A stretch of 64,000 nucleotides of DNA from Ganoderma boninense (lineage: Eukaryota; Basidiomycota; Agaricomycetes; Polyporales; Polyporaceae): contig CM035314.1 of assembly GCA_002900995.3 (NCBI GenBank), positions 2,763,234-2,827,233 on the forward strand. The letters run 5' to 3'. A program made the position numbers and the translations under genes. Shown here piece after piece: positions 34,612 to 45,293 of the stretch; the first letter of the stretch is position 1, and each line of letters begins with the position of its first letter. The notes under the pieces were generated by a model. It was not told where the DNA came from and ran no database searches. It worked only from the letters and a program-made list of their open reading frames with translations.

Positions 34612-35888
34612 GGACCAGACGTACACTGCGTCAGAGTTTGAACTCGCGCCTCTCCGAAGCCGGCATCGGGATTCGGAAGTATCACAAGGCTCCGTGCGAG
34701 ACTAGGAGTTAATCTGGTAGTCGCGTTCACTAGTTAATAAGCACTTCCGGGAATATGAACGTACTATTGGCGCCAGTCGTTGCCCAGTCACACAGGAAGA
34801 CGACATTCCTGATCATGAGCCGTTCGGCCAGAGCGAAAGTACTTATAGACACCTCATCGCAGTCAATACAGTTGCTTTTCTGGCGTGGCGAGGAAGGCAT
34901 ATGGTCGGTCAGCTGAGCAAATAGACAGGTTCAGCTTCCTGTTGGAGAAACGAAGATGCTCAGAACGGTTGCAATGGAGAAGTAATCTGTCAAGTTTGTA
35001 CCTATGTTAATGGTGCAAGCCACTCACAAGACCCTTCTTCGGCGCTGCAAGGAACTCTTCCGATGAATTGCTGGGAAGTAGCCATGAATATACTCAAGCT
35101 CCGATGGAGCTCTGAGAAGTCCTAGTCGGACGTAGTTCCAAGCTCGGATGCTCAGGCTCGGGAGCCAGGCCCAATCGTGAACTTGGAAGCCTTGAAGAAC
35201 AGAATCAAACCATAGTGGAGGGTTCAGCATTCAAAGCGCTATTCAACGTAGCATGACACTTACATTAGTATAGACAAAGCTGAAATCGTCTCGCGCTGGG
35301 GACGCACGAATCGCATGACGCAAATCATACTCAGCGCGCTGAACTCAGTGCTCGAACCTGGGCCCTTCGACGCGGTTCGGGTATAGATGAGCCAATTACT
35401 CATATAAAGCTTACTTCCCTAATTGCATGAATCAATATATCAATACTCAATCATCGCGAATAAAACTGACCGTCTGAGGAGGACAGCACTGCGTTCGATG
35501 ACGTGTCTTGTTCACTGGTGGAATACGACGTCCGTTTCGAGCGGTGATTCGTTGCCGAATGCAGAGGTACGTAGCATGATTACAGCATTCCGTGAGGATG
35601 AACAAGATCTCTATCCTGAGGGGGAAGACAAGGAGTGGCTTTCGGATGCTGATAGTACTTAAGTAACTTAGTACTAATAGTAAGTACTTACTACTACCAT
35701 CGCTATCTGAATCTCATATTTCGGACTCCGTCCCGGGTCTCCCCGTATTTTCCCCTGGCCCTCTACCGCTTCCTGCTCGCGGCGACGCGTTGTGGCATCG
35801 ACATGTATATTCAGTATCGAGGAAGAGCCTTAATAGAGTAAACTACAATTATTAGGAGGCGCAAGGAAGAGAGAGAACTGCACGTCAC
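34612..35888. other. spacer between monooxygenase copies 3 and 4
   Basis: No gene is supported. A minus-strand frame at about 35024-35230 is followed by a GTGAGT donor and could be an exon remnant of unknown origin. A TACTTAAGTA-type palindrome cluster is at about 35654-35690. Confidence 0.45.
35654..35690. repeat. TACTTAAGTA-type palindrome cluster
   Basis: AGTACTTAAGTAACTTAGTACT followed by TAGTAAGTACTTACTA: overlapping inverted repeats built from TACTT and AAGTA, like the element at 12960. Confidence 0.65.
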
Positions 35889-38061
35889 TTATAGATGTCG
35901 ACGTCCGTCCTTTGGCATCAGGCCGATTTCCATCGCTTTGATTTGCAGAGCCTGTTCGGATTTGCACCGTGATGCACTTAGCCAAACACGTCCACAGTTC
36001 CATCGATGATGCATACTCACCAAGGCTTTCGACAAGTAGCGAGACGCGGGCACATCTCCTGTGGCAAACCAAAGCTGTGACATAAAGTTGGCGTCAAAGC
36101 GCTTTTAGCCACGGTAAGATGGACGAACCCCTGGATGTCCACAAGGGCGGTAGCTCCCTTTGATCTCTCCTTCATCGTCGAGACCGTAGACCTCTTCGGT
36201 CTGGTCGACAATGTCCGCGCCCAACAGCTCGCGATTGGTTTCCCGGATATGAATGAAACCCGTACTGATCCGAGCAAGGCGAGTTAGAAACCCAGTGAGT
36301 ATTTATGAAAAAAATCGCCACATACGCAAAAATGACGACGTCTACTGGAAGCTCTGTACCGTCGCTGAGGACGAGGCCGGTCTTGGTAAAGCGTTGAACT
36401 GAGACGCCACTCCTGACCTTGATCCTCCCATCCGCGATGAGGTCGGCACCGCCCTTGTCCATCCCTAGAAAAGGATCCCTGTTAGTCACATTCACGCTTA
36501 CTCATAGGTAATCTAGGATGTGCAGACTGACAGTATCCTGCAACCTGAAGCGTTAGCTCAGGAATATGTAGATGCACGGAAGGAGCAATTACCTCCGAGC
36601 CGGTCGTACACCAACGGGTATATGCCCTCTCCTTCCGGTCCCAGATTGACGTCGACACCGCCTCGACGCAGCTTCTCATGGAGCTCCCGACTCGCCTCCC
36701 AAACCTGTGCTTGCCCCTCGATCGCAAGCCGTTTCCGTAGTCCCATGCCCACGGACGCGACTTTGAAGTCAGACACCTCGAGCGGAACGTCGTCGGGGTA
36801 CAAAGTCTGGAGGAAGGCCCACGCGATGTCACGCGACATGACGCACGACGCAGAGCGCTGTACCATGGTGACCGACGTCGCACCGCGGAGCGCAAGGTCT
36901 TGGCAAACGTCGATGGAGCTGTTCCCCGCACCCACGACGACGGCGCGCAGGCCAGCGAATGACGCACCGCCTGGGAAGCGAGAGGAGTGGAGGACCCGTC
37001 CTTGGAAGCCTTCCATGCCGAGGATGTCCGGGATGAGCGGGCGTCCGAGCGTGCCAGTGGCGAGGACGATGTGGGCTGGACGGAGCTTGACCTCCACACC
37101 GTTTCGAACGATTGTCACGTCCCAACGGCGGTCTTCAGTGTTGTACGTCGGGCGCGGCTTGAGCTCCGAGTTTGTCCATACCACGAGGTCTTGAATAGAA
37201 GCGTAGTGTTCGAGCCAGTCGGCGAACTTGTCGCGCGGTGTGAACTCCGGCCAGTTGCTCGGGAAAGGCTGGTATAGCACTGTACCTTTTCGATCAATAG
37301 CGCAACTTAGATCGACATGTAGACTCTTACGGGTGTGGTGTTTACGGTTAGTGTGGAGGGTCAGAGTGGGGTAGCGCTGCCTCCACACGTCTCCGACGCG
37401 GGCGGCCCGCTCGATCACTAGCGTAGGTATGTTCATCTGCTTGAACCGAGCGGCTACTTGCAAACCTGTCTGTGCAGCGCCGACTAATGTCAAAGTTATA
37501 GTTTCGCATGCAGTTAGCGGGGCAGCCGGCGAGGGCAGAAGGACGCGCACCAATGATAACGTGTGGATTGGCCTCCACATCTGCCACCATGTCTGCGTAG
37601 TCCTTTTGCATGTCCCTCCCAGGCACGCCAGTGACATCGTCTCGCAACGGTAGCCTGCCGAGCTCCTCGTGACCCCGCAGGTCTGTGAGTTCGGTCAGCA
37701 TCGTGAATGCACGATGGACACCGTCTGCATCGGGGGTCAGACGGACGTATGCCCTCGCATGACCACGGTTACACTCGAAGGTGAACGCAAATTCGACATC
37801 GAGGTCCACGCGAGCTGCCAGATGAGGGGAGTTATCGAGCTGGACGTCCTCGATGCGAGCGTCGAGCAGCCGGTCCGCCAGGTAAGTCATGATTCTCTCG
37901 CGACCTTCCAAGGAACGGATGTCCCAGGTGAAGACTAGGATATCGCGCAGCCAACCGTTCGGGAGGAAGAGATCCGTCAGCGCGACCACGTCTGCATTGC
38001 GCAGGGCAGAGGAGCAGGAGGAAAGCCAGTTAGAGGAAATGAGTAGGGGATTGGGAGTCAT
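35889..38061 (-). CDS. SnoaL-like domain fused to FAD/NADPH monooxygenase (array copy 4)
   Basis: Seven exons (38061-37551, 37483-37331, 37279-36593, 36464-36326, 36264-36129, 36074-36021, 35951-35889) total 1743 nt, 580 residues, in phase. Residues 1-170 form the SnoaL/NTF2-like domain. The FAD motif GAAQTG is at about 172-177, the FMO fingerprint FQGRVLHSSRF at about 312-322, and the NADPH motif GAGNSS at about 337-342. One substitution stands out: the end of exon 4 plus exon 5 reads FATGF here rather than the usual FATGY. The C-terminus ALQIKAMEIGLM...GRRHL matches the other copies. A TATA-like CTTATAAGGG lies about 32 nt before the ATG. It is the first array gene after the copper amine oxidase (same strand, 0.9 kb apart), which may point to shared metabolism. 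The substrate is unknown. Confidence 0.87.
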
Positions 38062-39005
38062 GTCGTTCAGTGGAGGACTACGTACCATGTTTCCCTTATA
38101 AGACTAGAGCTGGACGCCGCAAAGGCGTCCTTAATGCTGCCGTTCCTCGAGATACGGTCAGGCTTTCAGCCCGTGTGACCGAAGCTGGTTTGGGAGCCGA
38201 GGTGAGATGCGATACGGACGCTGGTAGACCGGCAGTCAGTGCGTTGTAACCCCCAAACGACCAGAAACATAGACATCTGGACAAAGTTTTCTCTCACTGT
38301 GACGCTAACCGGAGGAACGGTGGTACGCTTAGCAGGACAGAGATGTCGAACCCTTACGTAGCATGCAGGACATCTGCCCCATCTCAATCGTATATTGAGC
38401 ACTAGAAGCCACATTGAATGGAAAATGTACCCACACGAAAGATTTGATCGGGTTAAAAGCATGCTGACCTGGGATATCCTGTGGCTACCGACGCCATCCA
38501 ATGCTCGGACCGCATCGGCCATGTTCTCCAGGCGTCCACCCGTTGTAGTAAGTGGGCGCTGAATGGCATCCATTTCACACTTGCCATCTTCATTCAGGTT
38601 TTCCAGGTTCTCTGGTAGGGAAGACATTCAGCGCCGAACTTAATAGAATGAAAACTTTCATACCGAATGAAGTCCACGTTTCAGGAGGTGGTTATACACT
38701 TGCGTCGGGCCGAATTGGCAAATGGAGTTGAGAAGAGCGATACTGGGCCGTTACCAAGTTGTCATCCTGTTAACGCCGTTATCATCAAGGATCATAGACG
38801 CTAGTTACAGCAGTGATGGTAAAAAACAATGACGACCAGACTGGCTTATCTTCGCCACAACTTCAATGATCATATGACATATCGGTACATTGACTCTGCG
38901 ATGGACCTACGTCCTGATACTTATTCTTCCCTGAAACCGGCAACGACTCCATCGAACACCGTGAGGGGCCACAAACGTACGCTTTTCACCCCTGCTTCTC
39001 CCGTC
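38062..39005. other. spacer between array copy 4 and the amine oxidase
   Basis: It holds the promoter side of copy 4 and the 3' UTR of the amine oxidase. A minus-strand frame of 153 codons (38166-38627) starting MSSLPENLENLNEDG has no recognisable domain, and I do not call it. Confidence 0.45.
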
Positions 39006-41825
39006 TCACGAGCGCGAGCAACACGCGTCACCATCGGGCCCATTAGGGAACGCAGGGGTGCTCCTCGTGTCGTTGGCGCCAGGCACATCCATGCTCGGGT
39101 TGAACTCGAAGAAGTTCGTCGGGCGGAACAGCACGCGCAGATGCTCGACAGGCATCACCGGCCAGTCCTCCGGGCGCGGGATGTGCGTAATACCTGCTAC
39201 GATGTCAGCCACAAACGTGCGAGTAGTATCATAAGTCCTGACGCACCCATGGTGAGGTACAACAAGATGTCCTGCCCGACGAGGCTATCGTCGCCCTTGG
39301 CCCAATTCGGCAGCGAATCTTCAGGAGTATCGCGCGTCTGCGGCACATACTTGCCTGAAGGCCACACGCGCCCACCCTTGGGGCCCTCAACGTCACGCAC
39401 GACCCACAGCGGCTTCATCGCGAACGGCGCACGCTTCGCGACCACGCTATCCGGCAGAGCCATGAGCGGCGCGTGCGAGCCCTTGCCCATGATCGAGTAC
39501 CCCGCGTTCCGTTTCGAGTGCGGGTGCACACGCGTGGGGTTCACGATCGACCACCGCCGGTCCTTGTCGTAGTCCATCTCGCGCGCACCCTCCGATGCGA
39601 CCGTGACGGGCGTTGCCCGGGTGATGAACGCGTTGCCGTAAAAGTTCGCAGGGGAGCCCGTGGGGGCGTTGGGCAGGGGCAGGATGTCGGTCTCGACGAC
39701 GGTGTTGTTAAGCCCGTCCACCATCGGGTCGACGCGGACGGAGAAGATGTGCTGGTGGTAGTGCGCGTTGATATTCGGGGCGACGGTCGTGCCGAAGGCA
39801 TTCGGCTCGCCGTCGGCTTGCAAGTAGACTTGCACGATCCCGGTCAGGCGGACCTCGATCTCGATATTGCCATCCTGGTAGAAGAGGTAGTTGAAGAGAT
39901 ATTCTGGAACGCGGCGGGTCAGTACGGCTCGGACAGCGAACTGTCCCGGATGACCGCTCACCATAGTTCGCAAGGGTGCAGATCTGCTGGATCACGAGCC
40001 TGCGACTCCGCACGGCTTGAGAACGCCCACCGGGGCGGTAGTCGGTGTGCTTCCACAACAGCCCGGCGTCCTCTTCGTGAATACAAATCGAGTTCTTGAT
40101 AACCACGGCAGAGCCGTCGTGAGCCGTGTACGCGCCGTCCTGGTCGAGGCACGTCAAAACTTCGTTGAACCGGAAACGCTCGGAGAACTCACCAAGTAAT
40201 GAATCTTGCCGAGGCAATCGCAACCCAACGCGAGCGAATTTGACATCGTGCCCATACCGTACTCTCCACTGACGGTAAAATTAGAGCAGCGACAGAGACG
40301 GATATTCTAAAGCCGCTTACACGTCGAAAGCGTGCTTCCGGGGATGCGGGTGTTCCGGCGCGCCGTAAGGAACGACCATCTCGGAGAGCGCCAGGCGGTA
40401 GAAGATCGGCCGGACGACACCATTGTCGTCGTAAGTGATCGTCGAGATCGCAAGGCCCTCACGATGGTGGAACGCTGGAACAAGGGTCAGATGACGGCCG
40501 CACTGACGCTCAGGGTCTAGGAAGACTCACAAACGTGCATCTTCCACTTCTGCCACTCAAGCACGTTGCCGTCAACCTTGAAGCTCACGCCCTCGGGCTG
40601 GAGGACATGCAGCGGCTTGATGTCGTCGCGGAACTTGAAGTTCTTGTCCTTCGCGAGGTAGTCGGGGAGCCAGTCATGCGACTTCATAGGCGGGGGGATG
40701 CGCGGCCTGTTCGCCTCGGTGAAGGCGTCCGCCTCGAGTGGCGGCGGGGCGGTGGTCGAGGTGCTCAGGGCGACGTCGAGCCCCGAGCCCTCGAACAGGG
40801 ATTCCGACGTCTTTGCCTTGTAGTGGGGCGGGAAGTCAATGTGAATGACCTTCTCGGCGATCGAGTCCACGACAGGGGTGAAGTCCTGGATGACCACAGG
40901 TGAGGGGTCGCATGCAGTATTACAGGAGTCCGAGAAAACATCACCATGGGATGCGCATAGAGGTTCTCATGGCGATCCAATCGCGCGAACACGAGGGCCT
41001 GCTGGATGCGTTTGCTTTCCGGGAAGCGGGGGTCGAAACCGATTGCCCACCCGTCGGCGAACAGCTGGTCTGGCTTGATTCCTGTCCCGACCGGGAGTCA
41101 GCTCAACGCAAGGCGAGATGCGGGGCAACCGGTGAGAACGAACCGACTTCCGCGGCGAGCTTGATAACCTGCTCGTCGCGCTTGATGATCTCCTCGCACA
41201 ATGCGAGGTCCTTGACAGAGACCTGGGGCTGGAAGCCACTCGGGAGCTTCTCGAGCGTGTCGACAGTCCAGTCCGTGCCATGGAGGGAGACGATAGCGTT
41301 GTACGCCGCTCTACGGAAGTAGCCTCTCGCTGTTAGATTCCGGTGGCATCCCGGGACACACCGATAGCACCTACCCGGTCACGGCATCGACGAACTGGGC
41401 AGGAGTTGGTCAGTAAGCGCCTGGAGGTCGAGATAAGCGTGTTGGAGGCGTGGGACATACGTCTACTTCGGCTTTCCGCACGATCTCGGTGAGCGCCTCA
41501 GGCGGCTCTCCGGTGAGGAGGGGAATGCCGAGGAACGCGAGGACCGCCTTCTTCGGGGGAGGAAGCAGGTAGTTCGTGATGAAGCGGACAGCCTTGATGT
41601 CCGTCTTCTCTGCGACATGGCGACGTACACTATGCGAGACGGCGACGATCTGGGAGCCGGGATGAGTGCTGGAATGGGAGCCGACGGAAGGATCGCATGG
41701 GAGGTCTGCATAAATACCTCATCGGGCGTGAGAGGATCGAGGGGATGCTTGAACGGGGGGACTTTCAGGGGCCCTGCGGAGGTCTGGAGACCCGTCGCAG
41801 TGCCTGGTGGAGCAGAGGGTGACAT
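39006..41825 (-). CDS. copper amine oxidase (topaquinone enzyme)
   Basis: Copper amine oxidases deaminate primary amines to aldehydes, releasing NH3 and H2O2. Fungal forms act in peroxisomes or outside the cell and supply nitrogen. Eleven exons (41825-41718, 41649-41461, 41394-41375, 41325-41144, 41081-40945, 40885-40531, 40474-40321, 40268-40193, 40139-39962, 39903-39247, 39193-39006) total 2244 nt, 747 residues, in phase. N2/N3 domains: [39 protein letters not shown]. Catalytic domain: [62 protein letters not shown]. The topaquinone precursor tyrosine is in TLANYEY (about Tyr466, on an exon junction). Copper ligands are HxH in HYHQH (about 516 and 518) and the His of [13 protein letters not shown] (about 688). 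Exon 3 is only 20 nt, and its downstream acceptor is an unusual GCGAG chosen because it alone keeps the frame (VTGGYFRR). No signal peptide is evident at the Met chosen. Confidence 0.92.
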
Positions 41826-43521
41826 TGTGCGAAGTTGCGAAGTTGCTAGTACTAGTGGGAGACGGTGGGCAGAATGAGCGCAGACTCTGAGTAGCCTGAG
41901 AGATATCGGTCTACATTTATACAGTGCAGGCGCTTCGACTCTCCGCAGAAGTGGGGCGGGTCTACCACGAACGAAGACTATCTACGGAGTTCAAATTCAC
42001 AGGGTGTCAAATGGAATTCAGCTGAACAAGGAGGAAACGCACCTGAATACGGGCAGTTATTCTACCGCCGTATCTATCAGACAGGGCGCTCTTGGGAAGT
42101 CAGCTGTTGTAAGCTCAACCGCTGGTAAGGAACCTCGAAGAGGATATGATAAGTAGTAGTAAGTATCAAATCGGAATCGCCAAGATAATCCGGATGAATA
42201 CAGGACGCCAAGATAACGGGTTACGAAGAGCTTCAGCCGCAGATCTTGACTGGCCAGGCGTTGTTCTTCGAACTTCCTTGGAGGAGAATTGGCGGGATGC
42301 GTCACGGTCGTCTCGTTGTGGGAATCTAAGCATCACATGATCAATTCATTCGAAAAGTAGTTCGAGAGCCAGGTATGCGGAGAAGCGGGAAGATGATTGG
42401 AAGACTGCAGGGCCCTCTCGCGATCCCCGGGAAGAAGGTGAAGGAATTCACTCCAGTGACTTGACTAGAAGACGACTTGCTATGGGAACTTGCTTTAGAA
42501 AAAGGACGGTTGGGCCTCCAGAATGACATTGATAGAGACCGGCAACCACATGAGTCATGACGGCACAAATGGCGCGTGAAACAGAGCTCTCTGGCCATAG
42601 TATTAATCTGAGTAATGGTCCTTGGCACGATGCGACCTCTAAAATTGGAACAGACAGTGTCGCAACAGGCGACCGTGAACTTGCCTCATCCCGGCACTAG
42701 AAGCACAAAGCTATACGCGAGGGATGCACAAAATCTCCGGCCAACCTGACTGCGCAATTTTGCTCGCTGAATAAGTGCTTGGGTCCGCAGGACATCGCTG
42801 GGAACGATCGTAGCAGCACAAAAAGAACATATACACTTACTATGGTTCGGAATGGAACATCCGAGTATCAACAAGGAGGGTTGAAGTTTGAAGCGTCAGA
42901 GAACCAGGCTTCTGGGGTCTGGCGTCAACTTAAACGTTGTGCCACGATAAAGGTATACAGTATCTGTTTTGCGATAATAGTAAGCGCACGCAGAAGTGAA
43001 ACATTGTACAGTTTAGCGCACCAGGTCCGTTAAAGGGCGTTGAGGGGTATGGCTGCGGTGCTTGAGAGAACGTCAGGCCTCGGGGAATATCAGAGGCGGC
43101 ACTGAACTCGGTCGACTTGGTTGAGTCCACAGTCGACTGAAGTGGGGTGAGCCGAGCTGCGGCCAGGCACTTGCGCGCCTGAGAGCGGAGGTAATAAATA
43201 TGGTCGGAGCCCAACGGAGGAGTGTTGCATGCTCCACGGAGTTCCAAGCCTGCAGCTCCGCTTCGGCTAGCTCTGCGCTAGGCTGAGCTAGCCTTCGCGC
43301 CGGGCGCCGTAGCTTGCAAGTTCCAACAGCACAGTCATCCCGAGCGTCCTTGTAAATGCCCATTACTGCAACGAACGAAAGACCTTGTTGTGCTCATTTG
43401 TCTTTCGATAATAGGTTCCACTTCTGAGCTGAAGGAGACCCCCAAACTGGCAGCGCTCACGTATGCGTGCGTGCGGCTACCCCTAGCAAGTTATTTATTT
43501 TGATGTACAGGTAACGAACAG
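41826..43521. other. intergenic region
   Basis: It holds the promoter side of the amine oxidase and the upstream flank of the F-box pseudogene. An acceptor-like GAACAG directly precedes the Met at 43522, hinting at a lost or unseen 5' exon. No other gene is seen. Confidence 0.45.
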
Positions 43522-45293
43522 ATGGCCTCTCCCGAAAATATCTCTCACAACTCTGGGACTTCGAATGCACTGTCTTCACATGGTACTGCATGCCTGTCAC
43601 CCGACCCACGCATTCTCCGTGGACAAATATCTCAACAACTCGCCGAACTATCTGCCAAAGAGAAACAGCTACTGGACCCCATTTTCCGCAAACGCCTGGA
43701 ACTAAATCGGCTCTGGAATGCCTCCCTCCTTATTCATAAGCTCCCTAATGAACTACTCGTACAGATCTTCACCCACTTTCCGAAAGTACCTCCCAACCCT
43801 CCGAGACCGCCCCTATGGTCAGCACCCTGCGATCACGGTGCAAGGGGCCGGACGGCTGGCATCGTCTCATGCTAGTTTGCCTACACTGGCGCACCGTATT
43901 TCTCTCAACTCCAACGTTCTGGCGACAGATCGACCTGCAACGAAATGCCAAGTGGACTAGCCTCTGCCTCGCCCGCTCTGCTGCAGCATCCATTCACTTA
44001 ACTATTGGGCGTCGCATCGTCACGCCAGTCGAAGTCCTACACCCCCATGCGTATCGATTCAAAACCTTCTGCTTGGAGCCGCTGCACAATCCTCAATTGA
44101 AGACGGCACTAGCACCCCTCTTCGAGAGCTGCATGCCTCTCCTGGAGGCATTGAATCTCGACGTCCCCCGAGAACCCGACTCCGATAGCGCGGACTCCCC
44201 CCTCATTTCGCAGCGTTATCCTTGCCTTCGATCTCTCATGCTGCGTGGGACGATGGCACTTGCAGACGTGTCGCTCTTCGCTCAGCTCCGAGCGCTCTCG
44301 CTCTCCTCCTGCTCCTATCATTTCTCCATCGACGTCTTTCTTGACATGCTGGCAGCAAGCCTGCAGCTAGAAGACCTGACGCTCGGTGAAACTCTCTTCT
44401 TTCCCTCCGACGAGTGGGTGTACAGCAGCCCTGTCCCTTTCCGGCCGCCGATATCCCTCCCACGCCTCCGCAAACTCACTATGAGGGTTTACGGGCTCCT
44501 CCGCACATCCCGTTTTCTCGCCCATCTACACCTCCCGCCCTCCGTATCCCTCATGATCCAATGTTAACTTGGGGCTGAGCCTACCGACGTGGGCACGCTG
44601 GGCGTGATGCTCCCGCCCAACCGCGCCTCCACGCTCCCTATCCTGGCCATCGCCACCAAGGTCGAAATGGAGATCTGGGGCGAGGACTATGAGTTCGCCT
44701 GTGACGCGTTACTACCTTCACCGAGCCAGGGCGCGGTTTCGAGCGCCGACCCACATGCTTTCTTCTCGCTGTTGTACAGTGACGAACCTCAGTGGGACCA
44801 GTGCATGACACAGGGGCTGGAGGACCTCGTCGAGTGCTTCGGGCGGTCCCCTCTCACCCATCTCACCGTCACTGGAGAGCACGACTACGGCACCGCCGAG
44901 GCCTAGGAGACAGTCTTCAGGACGTTCCCTACCCTCGAGGAGCTCAAGGTCGACGGCGACCTTAACTCGCGCGCCACGAACGTTTTCCGCGGTCTTCACG
45001 CGGCATCGACGACTAGCGCGGACTCCTCAGTCGCTTGCCGGAACCTCAAGCGCGTTGGAGTCGAGGGACTCGGTATGGTGGAGATATACGTGGCGATGGA
45101 AGAGTGTCTGCGGTACCGTGCTCACAAGGGAGTCCGCCTCCAGATCCTGGACTTGAAGAACCTATCCAACGAGTGGGACTTAACTCCGCAAGTACACCAT
45201 GCGTTCGTCGAGGATTTGGCGAAGGTAGTGGATTGTGTCGAAGCGTTCCATAGACAGTCCGACGACGAAGAGGAAGGGAAGGATGAGGAATAG
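43522..45293 (+). pseudogene. F-box/LRR-like protein, broken by frameshifts and stops
   Basis: It is a relative of the intact genes at 50466 and 62095. It begins with the conserved coiled lead (ISQQLAELSAKEKQLLD ... LELNRLWNASLLIHKLPNELLVQIFTHF, the F-box). Between about 43790 and 43865 the reading frame changes twice before resuming at WHRLMLVCLHWRTVFLSTPTFWR. Leucine-rich repeats follow. An in-frame TAA at 44565 interrupts the segment matching the LPPNRxxTLPIL region, and a TAG at 44904 replaces the Trp codon of the family motif WExVFRTF. The frame then stays open to the natural C-terminus at 45293 (acidic DDEEEGKDEE). Four independent lesions with otherwise good conservation indicate recent inactivation. 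F-box proteins are SCF ubiquitin-ligase adaptors. Confidence 0.85.

Noticed and set aside
38166..38627. 153-codon minus-strand frame starting MSSLPENLENLNEDG
   Set aside because: No recognisable domain, located between two real genes; composition not convincing enough to call.
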